Source: an uncultured Lachnospiraceae bacterium
GTDB taxonomy: Bacteria > Bacillota > Clostridia > Lachnospirales > Lachnospiraceae
Direction: 5' to 3'
Length of the DNA: 64,000 nucleotides
NCBI GenBank assembly: GCA_910580195.1
Contig: CAJTWA010000010.1
Location: forward strand, 32,121-96,120
Shown: positions 8,509 through 15,288 of the stretch, piece after piece
Position numbering within the stretch: the stretch's first letter is position 1
Layout: each line of letters begins with the position of its first letter
Notes under the pieces: model-generated
The model's input: only the letters and a program-made list of their open reading frames with translations
The model's database searches: none
What the model was told of the DNA's origin: nothing
Translations under genes and position numbers: made by a program

Positions 8509-8907
8509 ATGAAAGCAAACCAAAAACCCCGCAAATTATTCTGGGCCATCCCCATTGCCATCCTGTGTTACCTGACCATCGGATGGAAAATACCAACTGC
8601 CCTGCGCATCGAAACACTGGACCTGCCGGAAGGCTGCGAAACCGTATACCGTACGAAAATACGGGTTTCCGACGTCTACTGGCTCCATACCAAAGGGGAG
8701 AAAGTCATCAAGTGCAGCCTCGGGTATGAAGGGGCAAAAGCATATATTGAAGCGCACAATTCCGAGGAATCCCTCAAGAACATCAGCATCCTGCCCTATG
8801 GCGGGATGTCGGACATTGCAATCTATGGCTCCCAGTATGATGAAATGTTCTGGCAGCAGCCCGACCAAGATAATTACATTACCATCAGCTATTTTAGGAA
8901 ATGGTAG
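8509..8907 (+). CDS. Hypothetical single-span membrane protein
   Basis: I do not recognise this 132-residue product. It starts with a basic segment (MKANQKPRKL) and one hydrophobic span (about 11-28, FWAIPIAILCYLTIGW), followed by about 100 mostly polar residues, probably extracytoplasmic. I chose the ATG at 8509 because GGAG lies 7 nt upstream; an in-frame TTG at 8425 would add 28 residues. It is one of few plus-strand genes in this part and diverges from the sigma-factor gene, whose promoter must share the 8185-8508 gap. That gap holds a short palindrome at 8291-8308 and nothing else I can name. Confidence 0.55.
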   Translation: MKANQKPRKLFWAIPIAILCYLTIGWKIPTALRIETLDLPEGCETVYRTKIRVSDVYWLHTKGEKVIKCSLGYEGAKAYIEAHNSEESLKNISILPYGGMSDIAIYGSQYDEMFWQQPDQDNYITISYFRKW

Positions 8908-8951
8908 CCTGCGGCTCCAATTCCTTTCCATCTTTGGATATCCACGCAACA

Positions 8952-8989
8952 TGGTATTTGCCAAAATGCTGGATTTCTGGCAAATACCA
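8952..8989. terminator. Inverted repeat, possible terminator between convergent genes
   Basis: TGGTATTTGCC and its exact complement GGCAAATACCA form an 11-bp stem with a 16-nt loop. It lies 45 bp after the plus-strand gene and upstream of the DUF4180 3' repeats, so it may end both convergent transcripts. There is no clear T-run on either strand, so the call is tentative. Confidence 0.35.
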
Positions 8990-9125
8990 GCCATTAGCGA
9001 ACCCCAGCGGATTGCCTGCTGTTAGTATGCCCAACGAATTACCACACTGCCGTTAACGGCTCCCGGCGGATTGCCTGCCATTCGTGAACCCCGGCAAATT
9101 ACCTGCCGTTAACAGACCCCGGCAA
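8990..9125 (-). repeat. Degenerate tandem repeat from the 3' end of the DUF4180 gene
   Basis: Read on the minus strand, about five diverged units of 27-32 bp follow one another. The first is TTGCCGGGGTCTGTTAACGG, which contains the DUF4180 stop codon. Later units read TTTGCCGGGGTTCACGAATGG, TCCGCCGGGAGCCGTTAACGG, TTCGTTGGGCATACTAACAG and TCCGCTGGGGTTCGCTAATGG, each followed by CAGG or a close variant. No coding role is apparent. Confidence 0.6.
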
Positions 9126-9477
9126 GTTTCCCAGCTGCAAGTTTAGCATCCGGTTGGAAATAAAAATCTTTCCCCATATTGCACTCATACATCAAGTCTT
9201 TCAAAGGCTTGCTGGTGTATTTGGAAAAATCCCCATATATGGCAAACCTTATGCCATAATTCACAAATTTCTGCATAATTTCCCCGGCAATGCCGTTGCT
9301 TAACACGAAAAATTCCTCTGCAACTGCCCCTTTATTCACAGCAAGCCCTGTGCACCCTGTCCCATATTTCATCCCCATGGCAAAATCTAGGGCAGACGCA
9401 GCATCTTTCACTACACATTCTTCGCTGTTTACCACTGCAATGCATCTGCCGTTTTCCCGTATTAATTCTGTTTCCAT
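9109..9477 (-). CDS. DUF4180 domain protein
   Basis: The 122-residue product covers a complete DUF4180 domain: SALDFAMGMKYGTGCTG, FFVLSNGIAGEIMQKFVNYGI, then FAIYGDFSKYTSKPLKDLMYE. The function is unknown; members resemble STAS-like proteins often placed beside TetR regulators. I used METELIREN at 9477, with GGAGATGG just upstream, in preference to a longer reading frame that overlaps the TetR gene. It lies 28 bp after that TetR gene in the same direction, so the two are probably one unit under the operator at 10116-10149. Confidence 0.82.
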   Translation of the reverse strand: METELIRENGRCIAVVNSEECVVKDAASALDFAMGMKYGTGCTGLAVNKGAVAEEFFVLSNGIAGEIMQKFVNYGIRFAIYGDFSKYTSKPLKDLMYECNMGKDFYFQPDAKLAAGKLAGVC

Positions 9478-9505
9478 ATTCTGGCCATCTCCTTTCCCTT
9501 CTTCG

Positions 9506-10084
9506 TTATTGATACAGCTTTTCCACCAAACATTCTGCCAGGAACCCGAAAACCTCCACATGCCCGCACGGGAGGACATCTTTGTTCCTGACATTCATCA
9601 GCAGGGAATAGATGGCGGAAACCGCCAGCCCTTGGCTTACCTTAAGCTCTAAATGCGGCTGCCCTAAGAAAAGCTGTTTCCCACGCTCCTCCAGTGCCGC
9701 CAGCCTCCCTAACTGTTCTTCCGACAGCTTATTCTGCAAGGCGGTGTAATCCCCGCTGCCTGCATGGCATAAAAAACTGTTTTTGGCATATTCTTGGTAA
9801 ATTAATTTCATGGCTTCTAAAATGCCGGATTTATCCCGGCGCTGTTCCACTGCCTGCCCCGCCGCCTCCAGCACCTGTTCCTGCACAGAGCACAGCACCT
9901 CGCAAAACAATGATTCCTTGGACGGGAAAAACAGGTAAAATGCCCCTTTTGAAATCCCGGCCTGCTTGCAAAGTTCCTCTACGCTGGTTTTCTTATAGCC
10001 ATGCTGCGCCCAGCTTTCTTGGCAGGCTGCTATGAGCCCCTTCTGGATTGCTCCTTTCTCCCTTTCGGAAAAACTCCTTGCCAT
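9506..10084 (-). CDS. TetR-family transcriptional regulator
   Basis: This 192-residue protein has an N-terminal TetR DNA-binding domain (about 10-58). Its helix-turn-helix is TSVEELCKQAGISKGAFYLF, followed by PSKESLF. The remaining helices would form the ligand-binding and dimerisation domain. The start at 10084 has AAGGAGGGAAGA upstream. A perfect 13-bp inverted repeat lies 32 bp upstream and probably mediates autorepression. The DUF4180 gene follows and is likely co-regulated. The ligand is unknown. Confidence 0.9.
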   Translation of the reverse strand: MARSFSEREKGAIQKGLIAACQESWAQHGYKKTSVEELCKQAGISKGAFYLFFPSKESLFCEVLCSVQEQVLEAAGQAVEQRRDKSGILEAMKLIYQEYAKNSFLCHAGSGDYTALQNKLSEEQLGRLAALEERGKQLFLGQPHLELKVSQGLAVSAIYSLLMNVRNKDVLPCGHVEVFGFLAECLVEKLYQ

Positions 10085-10115
10085 CTTCTTCCCTCCTTGT
10101 ACCGTCCCTGCACAG

Positions 10116-10149
10116 ATATATGACTTAAAATACTAATTAAGTCATATAT
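10116..10149. promoter_or_regulatory. Probable operator of the TetR-DUF4180 unit
   Basis: ATATATGACTTAA at 10116-10128 and its exact complement TTAAGTCATATAT at 10137-10149 are separated by 8 bp. The palindrome lies just upstream of the TetR gene start, the usual place for a TetR autoregulatory site. The A/T-rich sequence suggests that it overlaps the promoter. Confidence 0.7.
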
Positions 10150-10243
10150 ATCTTACAACAGTTTGGCAGAAATGTCAATACATAAAATACCGCCTAGATG
10201 CAGGCAACAGGGTATCCCTCTCCTTCTTGGACATCCCTTCCCC

Positions 10244-10349
10244 AAAAAAGGGCTGCCGGGAAATGAAATTCACAAACAATATATAGCTATTAAATCAGAA
10301 ATTTATACTATATATTGTGGAAATTCACTGTTTCCCGACAGCCTTTTTT
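10244..10349. repeat. 106-bp imperfect inverted repeat (long hairpin)
   Basis: The left arm begins AAAAAAGGGCTGCCGGGAAA and runs to AATATATAG; the right arm mirrors it, ending TTTCCCGACAGCCTTTTTT. The arms are about 42 nt with a few bulges, around a loop of about 20 nt. Both strands end in a T-run, so it can act as a bidirectional terminator for the XRE gene, whose stop is 4 bp away. The length and the ends also fit a small non-autonomous element. Confidence 0.6.
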
Positions 10350-10352
10350 CCG

Positions 10353-10799
10353 TTATCCCTTATTCCAAATTTGCGCAAGGATGTCTTTCAGCACCAAAAA
10401 TGCATCCTCATCGCTGTACCCATGCCCTGCTTTCAGGCTTGCAAGCATTTCCTGCAGCTTCGCCGCATAAGGGCCAGTGTCCACTTCCTGCTGGTAGGCA
10501 GCTAAAATTGGGTATTTCTTGCTCCAGGCTTTTGTCCAGTCGATTTCCTTCTGCTTTTCTTCGCTGACATGCTCAATGGCCTCCTCAATTTCTTTTAATT
10601 CAAGGTCAAAGCCAATCAGCTCGTCCAACGTCAGGCGGTACAGGGATGAGAGCTTTTTGGACTGGCAGATATCCGGGAGGGTTTCATCCAATTCCCATTT
10701 TGAAATGGTCTGCCTGCTTACCCCTAGCCGCTCTGCTACTGCCTCCTGCGACATGCCTGCTTTTTTCCGGGCGCAAGATAAACTGTTTCCTAAACTCAT
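10353..10799 (-). CDS. XRE-family helix-turn-helix regulator
   Basis: This 148-residue protein has an N-terminal Cro/C1-type domain (about 5-60, GMSQEAVAERLGVSRQTISK, then WELDETLPD). The helical C-terminal part is rich in Glu and Lys (ELKEIEEAIEHVSEEKQKEI). It probably acts as a cytosolic DNA-binding regulator of nearby or unlinked genes. The start at 10799 has AAAGGAGGAACGC upstream. The PIG-L gene lies on its 5' side in the same direction. Its targets cannot be inferred from sequence. Confidence 0.87.
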   Translation of the reverse strand: MSLGNSLSCARKKAGMSQEAVAERLGVSRQTISKWELDETLPDICQSKKLSSLYRLTLDELIGFDLELKEIEEAIEHVSEEKQKEIDWTKAWSKKYPILAAYQQEVDTGPYAAKLQEMLASLKAGHGYSDEDAFLVLKDILAQIWNKG

Positions 10800-10927
10800 A
10801 TGCGTTCCTCCTTTTGCTGTAGGGTTATGGGATCAGTATAAACGGCCCGCAGGGAAAAATCTACCAAGGGCAGCTTGCAGTTTCGCACGTTTTCTTTACA
10901 GCCACAACGGTACACATTAAGGCATGG

Positions 10928-11710
10928 TTACTGGGCGCCTTGCCCTGCCCGCGCCTGTTCCCAATGCTCATAGGGGAGCATATGGTACATTTTCCGTATG
11001 GTGCCGCGCTGGCTTTGGTATAGTTTTGCGATTTCGCGTTTTTGGTTATAAATGGATTTTTCCATTTCTGGGAGGCTATATGGGATTCTGTCGTTTGTGT
11101 AATATTTCCCGAACCAATAAAGGCTTGCTTTGCAGCCCGTGCGCTGGTATTCCTTTGCCACAGCCTCATGGGCAAACTTGTGGTGCTGGTGGCCGTATTC
11201 CCCATCGGCGTTATGGCTTGCCACGGTGTCCCAGTCCTTGTAGGTTAAGATTGCGGCTATGTCGGATTCTATGTTTTCCTGCCAAAGTTTCAGGTCTGCC
11301 CGCCATTTCCAGATTTTATCAGGGTAGGACAGGATCAGGCCCTTGCAGCCAGCGGCAGAAACTACCTGTTCAAATTCCGCCCGCCTTACGGCGTCGTCCC
11401 CGCGGGTCAGGCATACCACCAGATAGCCGCCTTCCAGCAGGTGTTTCCCGCCCCAAAGCAGTTCATCATCCGGGTGGGCAACTACCATTAAATTGGGGCA
11501 GTCCCCTAGCTGCAAATCATCCAAATCCTCGGCTGTAACGCTGGGCAGGTTCCAGTATGGCAAAATGGAAATCCCTGCAACAAGGAAAGGCAGGAGGGCT
11601 GCCGCACCAAAAATGCCCGCAAGGATGATCCATTTTTTGCGTTTGCCGGGCTGCCATCCTTTCTTTTCCCTATATTTGCCGGATTTCCATTCCCTATACT
11701 TTAAAAACAT
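10928..11710 (-). CDS. PIG-L/LmbE-family deacetylase, membrane-anchored
   Basis: This 260-residue protein has a basic N-terminus, one membrane span (about 27-50) and a PIG-L deacetylase domain. The zinc motif AHPDDE is at 78-83 and the second histidine cluster is GHQHH at 173-177. These enzymes remove N-acetyl groups from GlcNAc-type sugars. The anchor and lack of a cleavable signal suggest that the catalytic domain sits at the outer face of the membrane. The substrate is unknown. The start at 11710 has AGAGGTGGCAT upstream. Confidence 0.87.
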   Translation of the reverse strand: MFLKYREWKSGKYREKKGWQPGKRKKWIILAGIFGAAALLPFLVAGISILPYWNLPSVTAEDLDDLQLGDCPNLMVVAHPDDELLWGGKHLLEGGYLVVCLTRGDDAVRRAEFEQVVSAAGCKGLILSYPDKIWKWRADLKLWQENIESDIAAILTYKDWDTVASHNADGEYGHQHHKFAHEAVAKEYQRTGCKASLYWFGKYYTNDRIPYSLPEMEKSIYNQKREIAKLYQSQRGTIRKMYHMLPYEHWEQARAGQGAQ

Positions 11711-11767
11711 ATGCCACCTCTGAAATCCCCCTCAAAGCCCCGTAATATTTCTTCTGTTTCCATATGC

Positions 11768-11960
11768 GAATCCTGCATATCTTGTCTGCTGCGCCCAAGA
11801 TTTCCTTTCGCCTATCCCGCACATCTTGCTCGCTGCGCCCAAGATTTCCTTTCGCCTATCCCGCACATCTTGCCTGCTGCGCCCAAGATTTCCTTTCGCT
11901 TATCCCGCACATCTTGCTCGCTGCGCCCAAGATTTCCTTTAGCCTATCCCGCACATCTTA
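11768..11960 (-). repeat. 44-bp tandem repeat duplicating the end of the coiled-coil gene
   Basis: Four 44-bp units (starting 11768, 11812, 11856, 11900) plus the partial parent unit at 11944 share GCACATCTTGCTCGCTGCG, CCCAAGATTTCCTTTCGC and CTATCCC. The parent unit encodes the last codons (DKMCGIG) and stop of the gene ending at 11939. Copies 2-4 are nearly identical and the outermost is the most diverged. Since 44 is not a multiple of 3, each unit changes frame, so the array is not an extension of the protein. Confidence 0.85.
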
Positions 11961-13198
11961 TCCACAGCGTCCAAAATTTCCCGCACATCTTCGTGCCCGC
12001 CCGGGCGGCTTTTTACCATATTTTCAATTTCCTTCCTTGCGCCCCTTATGGTTTCAGCTTGGCCTTCCATGCCGTCCCTCAGCTTCTTGCGGCGCACAAG
12101 GAGCTCATGCTTTACTTCCACCATCTCTTTTTTGTCCAGAAGGGCCTTGGCTTGGTGGATCCAAATCCGGGCGTCGTAAAACTGGTATTTCCGAAGCTGC
12201 CGGATTAATTTGTCATTAAAATAATCCAGTTCATCGTTGGTGCGCTGGTACTTTTCCCGTTCCTTGACTGCCTCCAGATATTGGTCCCAGATATAGCTGA
12301 GCTCATAGCCGTTTTTGACATGGTATTTCTCGCAGGCGTAGTCGACGGCATTTGTCACGTTGACGTATTTGAACTTGACTTTATTCAGGAGGACAATAGC
12401 CCGGTTGATATTGGCCTGTGATTTTTTTATTTCCATCCCGTCATTTTCCATCCGCCAGAACATAATGCCCCCGGCAGCCCCTGCAACTAATGTAGCCGCC
12501 ACAAATGGCATGATAATGTCAAATTTCAATGCTATCCCAAGTATTACAATTAGGAGGACAGCCAATGCGTACACGCTGAATAGGATAAACAATGATCTGC
12601 GCAGCAGCCTTTCTTCGTTTACCAAGGATTCTTGGTAATAGCGCCACTCCTCCCGTTCCCCTTCTAGGTACTGCATATCCCGCTTGACGGTTGTCTGGTA
12701 GGACTCGTTGCTTTGGAGCCTGCGGATGATTTCTGGCATTTCGTCCTCAAGCTGCTCCATCTGGGCGAACTGGGCATCGGAAATGGTCTTAGACTTATTC
12801 AGGTATGCGTCCCGGGCATCATTTAGGTTTACCACGTTCTGGGCGGTGTCCTGAATTTTTTTCATTTCTGTTTCCGGCAGGTTTTCAAGTTTCTGGATGT
12901 CGGTTAAGTAGTCCGTGACGATTTTGTATTCCTGCTTGGTTTCCTCTAGGTTCTTGGCTGCGGCCATAATCTGCTCACAGTACTCTGCGGAAAGGCTTTT
13001 CTTTTGCCCGCCCTGCCCTGCTGCCTGTGCCGGGGGCTGGTTTTGGGGATGGCCTTGCCCATCGCCTTGGGCCTGTGCGGCTTTCTGCCTTTTTTTAGCC
13101 TTAATCTCCCGTTCCCTCGACCTTGCATCTATCTCTTCGCCGAACTCTAAGATTTCCTCTACATATTTTGGTTTTTTCTTCCTTCTGAACAATCCCAT
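11939..13198 (-). CDS. Coiled-coil protein with two central membrane spans
   Basis: I do not recognise a family for this 419-residue protein. It has a charged N-terminus (MGLFRRKKK), a Gln/Gly/Pro-rich linker (about 42-65), and helical, probably coiled-coil segments (70-200). Two adjacent hydrophobic spans follow (about 202-223 and 226-248), then another long helical region rich in Lys and Glu to the end. Both long arms probably face the cytoplasm. It is the last gene of a four-gene operon with the TPR-like, DUF5716 and DUF5717 genes (31-bp gap). The arrangement suggests a membrane anchor for that set. Confidence 0.75.
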   Translation of the reverse strand: MGLFRRKKKPKYVEEILEFGEEIDARSREREIKAKKRQKAAQAQGDGQGHPQNQPPAQAAGQGGQKKSLSAEYCEQIMAAAKNLEETKQEYKIVTDYLTDIQKLENLPETEMKKIQDTAQNVVNLNDARDAYLNKSKTISDAQFAQMEQLEDEMPEIIRRLQSNESYQTTVKRDMQYLEGEREEWRYYQESLVNEERLLRRSLFILFSVYALAVLLIVILGIALKFDIIMPFVAATLVAGAAGGIMFWRMENDGMEIKKSQANINRAIVLLNKVKFKYVNVTNAVDYACEKYHVKNGYELSYIWDQYLEAVKEREKYQRTNDELDYFNDKLIRQLRKYQFYDARIWIHQAKALLDKKEMVEVKHELLVRRKKLRDGMEGQAETIRGARKEIENMVKSRPGGHEDVREILDAVDKMCGIG

Positions 13199-13229
13199 TT
13201 TTACTCACTTTTCCTGTATTCTTTCTATC

Positions 13230-13982
13230 CTACTCGCTTTTGCGGTATGCCGCCCGAAGCTCCTGCAAGGTGTCCTCCAGCATGCGTTCATAGCCGCTTC
13301 TGTCCCCGGACTGTTTGCGCAGTTCCAGTTCCCGCCGGGCTGCTGCCAGCCTGCCCGGCGCAGTGCGTACCGTCCGCCCATCGTTGCTGGCAAGGGCTAA
13401 CAGGTGCGATTCCCGGCTCACCTCTTCCTGGCTGGTTTCATAGGCTTTGCCATAACATTCTGCCGCCTGCGCAAACAGCATCTGGCGGGCGTAGGCAGTG
13501 CCCATATTGTGCCAGATGCGCCCGATAATGATTCCATCGCCGCCCTCCTGCCCGGCGTGCGCGATGGCTTTGCGGTATTCAAAAATAGCGTCCCTGTATT
13601 TTTCAGCCTTTAAAAGACGGTCCCCCCGTAATTTTTCCCGGTCTAAGGGGGTTTTATCCTCCATGTGCTTTGCTGTCATCAAGGCGCTTTCCAATTCCCC
13701 GGAGCTGTAATAGCCCCCAGCTTTAAGAATCTGCTCCATGCACCAGCAGCCGCTGCGTTCCTGTTCTATGCCTTGGCGCAGGGACTCGGCAAGGCTAGAA
13801 AGCCCGATTTCCTCTTCCAGCCACTGGCACAGCTTTTCATTGAAAAAACTTTCCTCCAGCACCCCAGTGTTCTGGTATAAATAATAGCACAATTCTTCAA
13901 AAGAATACAAACGCCTCCCTTCTTCTTCCAATAAGAACGGATGCTTTGCAATCTCTTCCTCACATAACCATATCCTGCCCAT
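13230..13982 (-). CDS. TPR-like helical-repeat protein
   Basis: This 250-residue protein has helical repeats in its second half that look like tetratricopeptide units (KAEKYRDAIFEYRKAIAHAG, then IWHNMGTAYARQMLFAQAAECYGKAYE). The N-terminal half is helical and Leu/Glu-rich, without a recognised domain. TPR proteins usually act as scaffolds. It lies 38 bp after the DUF5716 gene and 31 bp before the coiled-coil membrane protein gene, so it probably works with both. No signal peptide or membrane span is present. Confidence 0.75.
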   Translation of the reverse strand: MGRIWLCEEEIAKHPFLLEEEGRRLYSFEELCYYLYQNTGVLEESFFNEKLCQWLEEEIGLSSLAESLRQGIEQERSGCWCMEQILKAGGYYSSGELESALMTAKHMEDKTPLDREKLRGDRLLKAEKYRDAIFEYRKAIAHAGQEGGDGIIIGRIWHNMGTAYARQMLFAQAAECYGKAYETSQEEVSRESHLLALASNDGRTVRTAPGRLAAARRELELRKQSGDRSGYERMLEDTLQELRAAYRKSE

Positions 13983-14020
13983 GGCCTGTTCCTCTCTTCT
14001 GCCTGTAACTTTCCCCTTAC

Positions 14021-15259
14021 CTACCCTACCTCATACTCCCATTCCCTGCCGCTGCCCGCTAAAATGTCCCCCCAGCCGATATCCTGCACATTTAAAAGGA
14101 TCCTGCCTTCTTCCCCTGCATAGAGGGAAAGGAGCAGCCGGCACCGCCCGGTTTCCTCCATGGGCAAATCCGGCAGCTCCAAACTTTCGATTTTGGCCTC
14201 CCGGCTCCCCGGCTTCTGGAGCCAGAGTTCCAGCGCAGGCTCCCCTTCCAGCAGGATCCTAATCCGACGGCCAATCTGGTGGCGGTTGCAGCCCGCCTCC
14301 AGCAAAGGGTAGAAATATGTTTTATCCCCTTTGGACACTTTGATTAATATGTGCTCCTGCACCTTGTATTCGCAAAAATAGACGGTTTCCGCCTGTTCCT
14401 GATGGACGGCAAGCATCCCGGCATAGCAGGCCCCCTTGGTGTAAAGGTTCTTCCCTTGGAACGCCCGCCTGCCCCGGCAGATAACTTGCAGGGATTCCTT
14501 CATCCAATTCCCCTCAAACCCGCTCCCAATCAAATACACGGAGGACACAATCCGGCCGGACATGGCGTCCTGCGCCATCCGGGAAAAGGCAATGTCCCAG
14601 TCCTTCACATTTTCCGGCAGTTTCCCTAGGCAGATCTCATCCACTTCTGCAATCTTCGGCTTAGTCCGCTTGTTGCATACAAGCTGCTTCATCCAGATTT
14701 CCTCCCCATTGCAGGAAAACAGCATGGAATCATACTGCCACAGCTCCGGTTCTTGGCACACGGCATAGGCATAAAAACTTTCCCGGTGGTCCTGGATGAT
14801 GACCTGATCTTTGGAAAACCCAAGTTTCCCTGACATTTCCCACAGCAGGGCCACCATCCCGTCCGTAACCTCTTCCATGGAAAACACGCATTTTTCCACA
14901 GCTTCGGCACCCTGCGGCGGCAGCGCCATGCGGAACACTTTCCGAAGGAACACAAGGAGCAAATCCCCTGCTTGGTATTCCCGGTCTAACAGCACGGTTT
15001 CCCCCCGCAGGGCCTTTTCCAGCAGGTAATCCACATAAGCCCCTTCCCCTTCTTCTGCAACCCGGCTGGCTTCTTCCCCGAAGCACCATTTCCCGGTGGC
15101 TTTCCGCTTGCAGATTGCCGTAGGGATTTGGTACAGCTCTGTGCCCATAATGGTGCTTATGGTTTCCGGCTCAGGCAAATTCCGGTGGTAGCGGCTAATC
15201 AATGTGTACTGGTTGCCCAATTCCACCCCAATATACCACTCATCTCCTTCTGGCCTCAT
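14021..15259 (-). CDS. DUF5716-family protein, Hsp70/actin-like
   Basis: This 412-residue protein opens with YIGVELGNQYTLISRYHR, which resembles the phosphate-1 loop of Hsp70/actin-fold ATPases (GIDLGT type). A later SSVYLIGSGFEGNWMKESLQ (about 235-255) matches the adenosine/second-phosphate region of that fold. I associate the family with DUF5716, known from Lachnospiraceae and uncharacterised. It is the second gene of a four-gene operon, 29 bp after the DUF5717 gene. An Hsp70-like fold next to a 1,200-residue helical-repeat protein suggests a chaperone or assembly device, which is inference only. Confidence 0.75.
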   Translation of the reverse strand: MRPEGDEWYIGVELGNQYTLISRYHRNLPEPETISTIMGTELYQIPTAICKRKATGKWCFGEEASRVAEEGEGAYVDYLLEKALRGETVLLDREYQAGDLLLVFLRKVFRMALPPQGAEAVEKCVFSMEEVTDGMVALLWEMSGKLGFSKDQVIIQDHRESFYAYAVCQEPELWQYDSMLFSCNGEEIWMKQLVCNKRTKPKIAEVDEICLGKLPENVKDWDIAFSRMAQDAMSGRIVSSVYLIGSGFEGNWMKESLQVICRGRRAFQGKNLYTKGACYAGMLAVHQEQAETVYFCEYKVQEHILIKVSKGDKTYFYPLLEAGCNRHQIGRRIRILLEGEPALELWLQKPGSREAKIESLELPDLPMEETGRCRLLLSLYAGEEGRILLNVQDIGWGDILAGSGREWEYEVG

Positions 15260-15288
15260 TCACTCACCTGCCTTTCTGTCTTTTATTT

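Noticed and set aside
11768..11960. 44-bp units considered as a CRISPR array or regulatory repeats
   Set aside because: Units abut without spacers and derive from the adjacent gene end.
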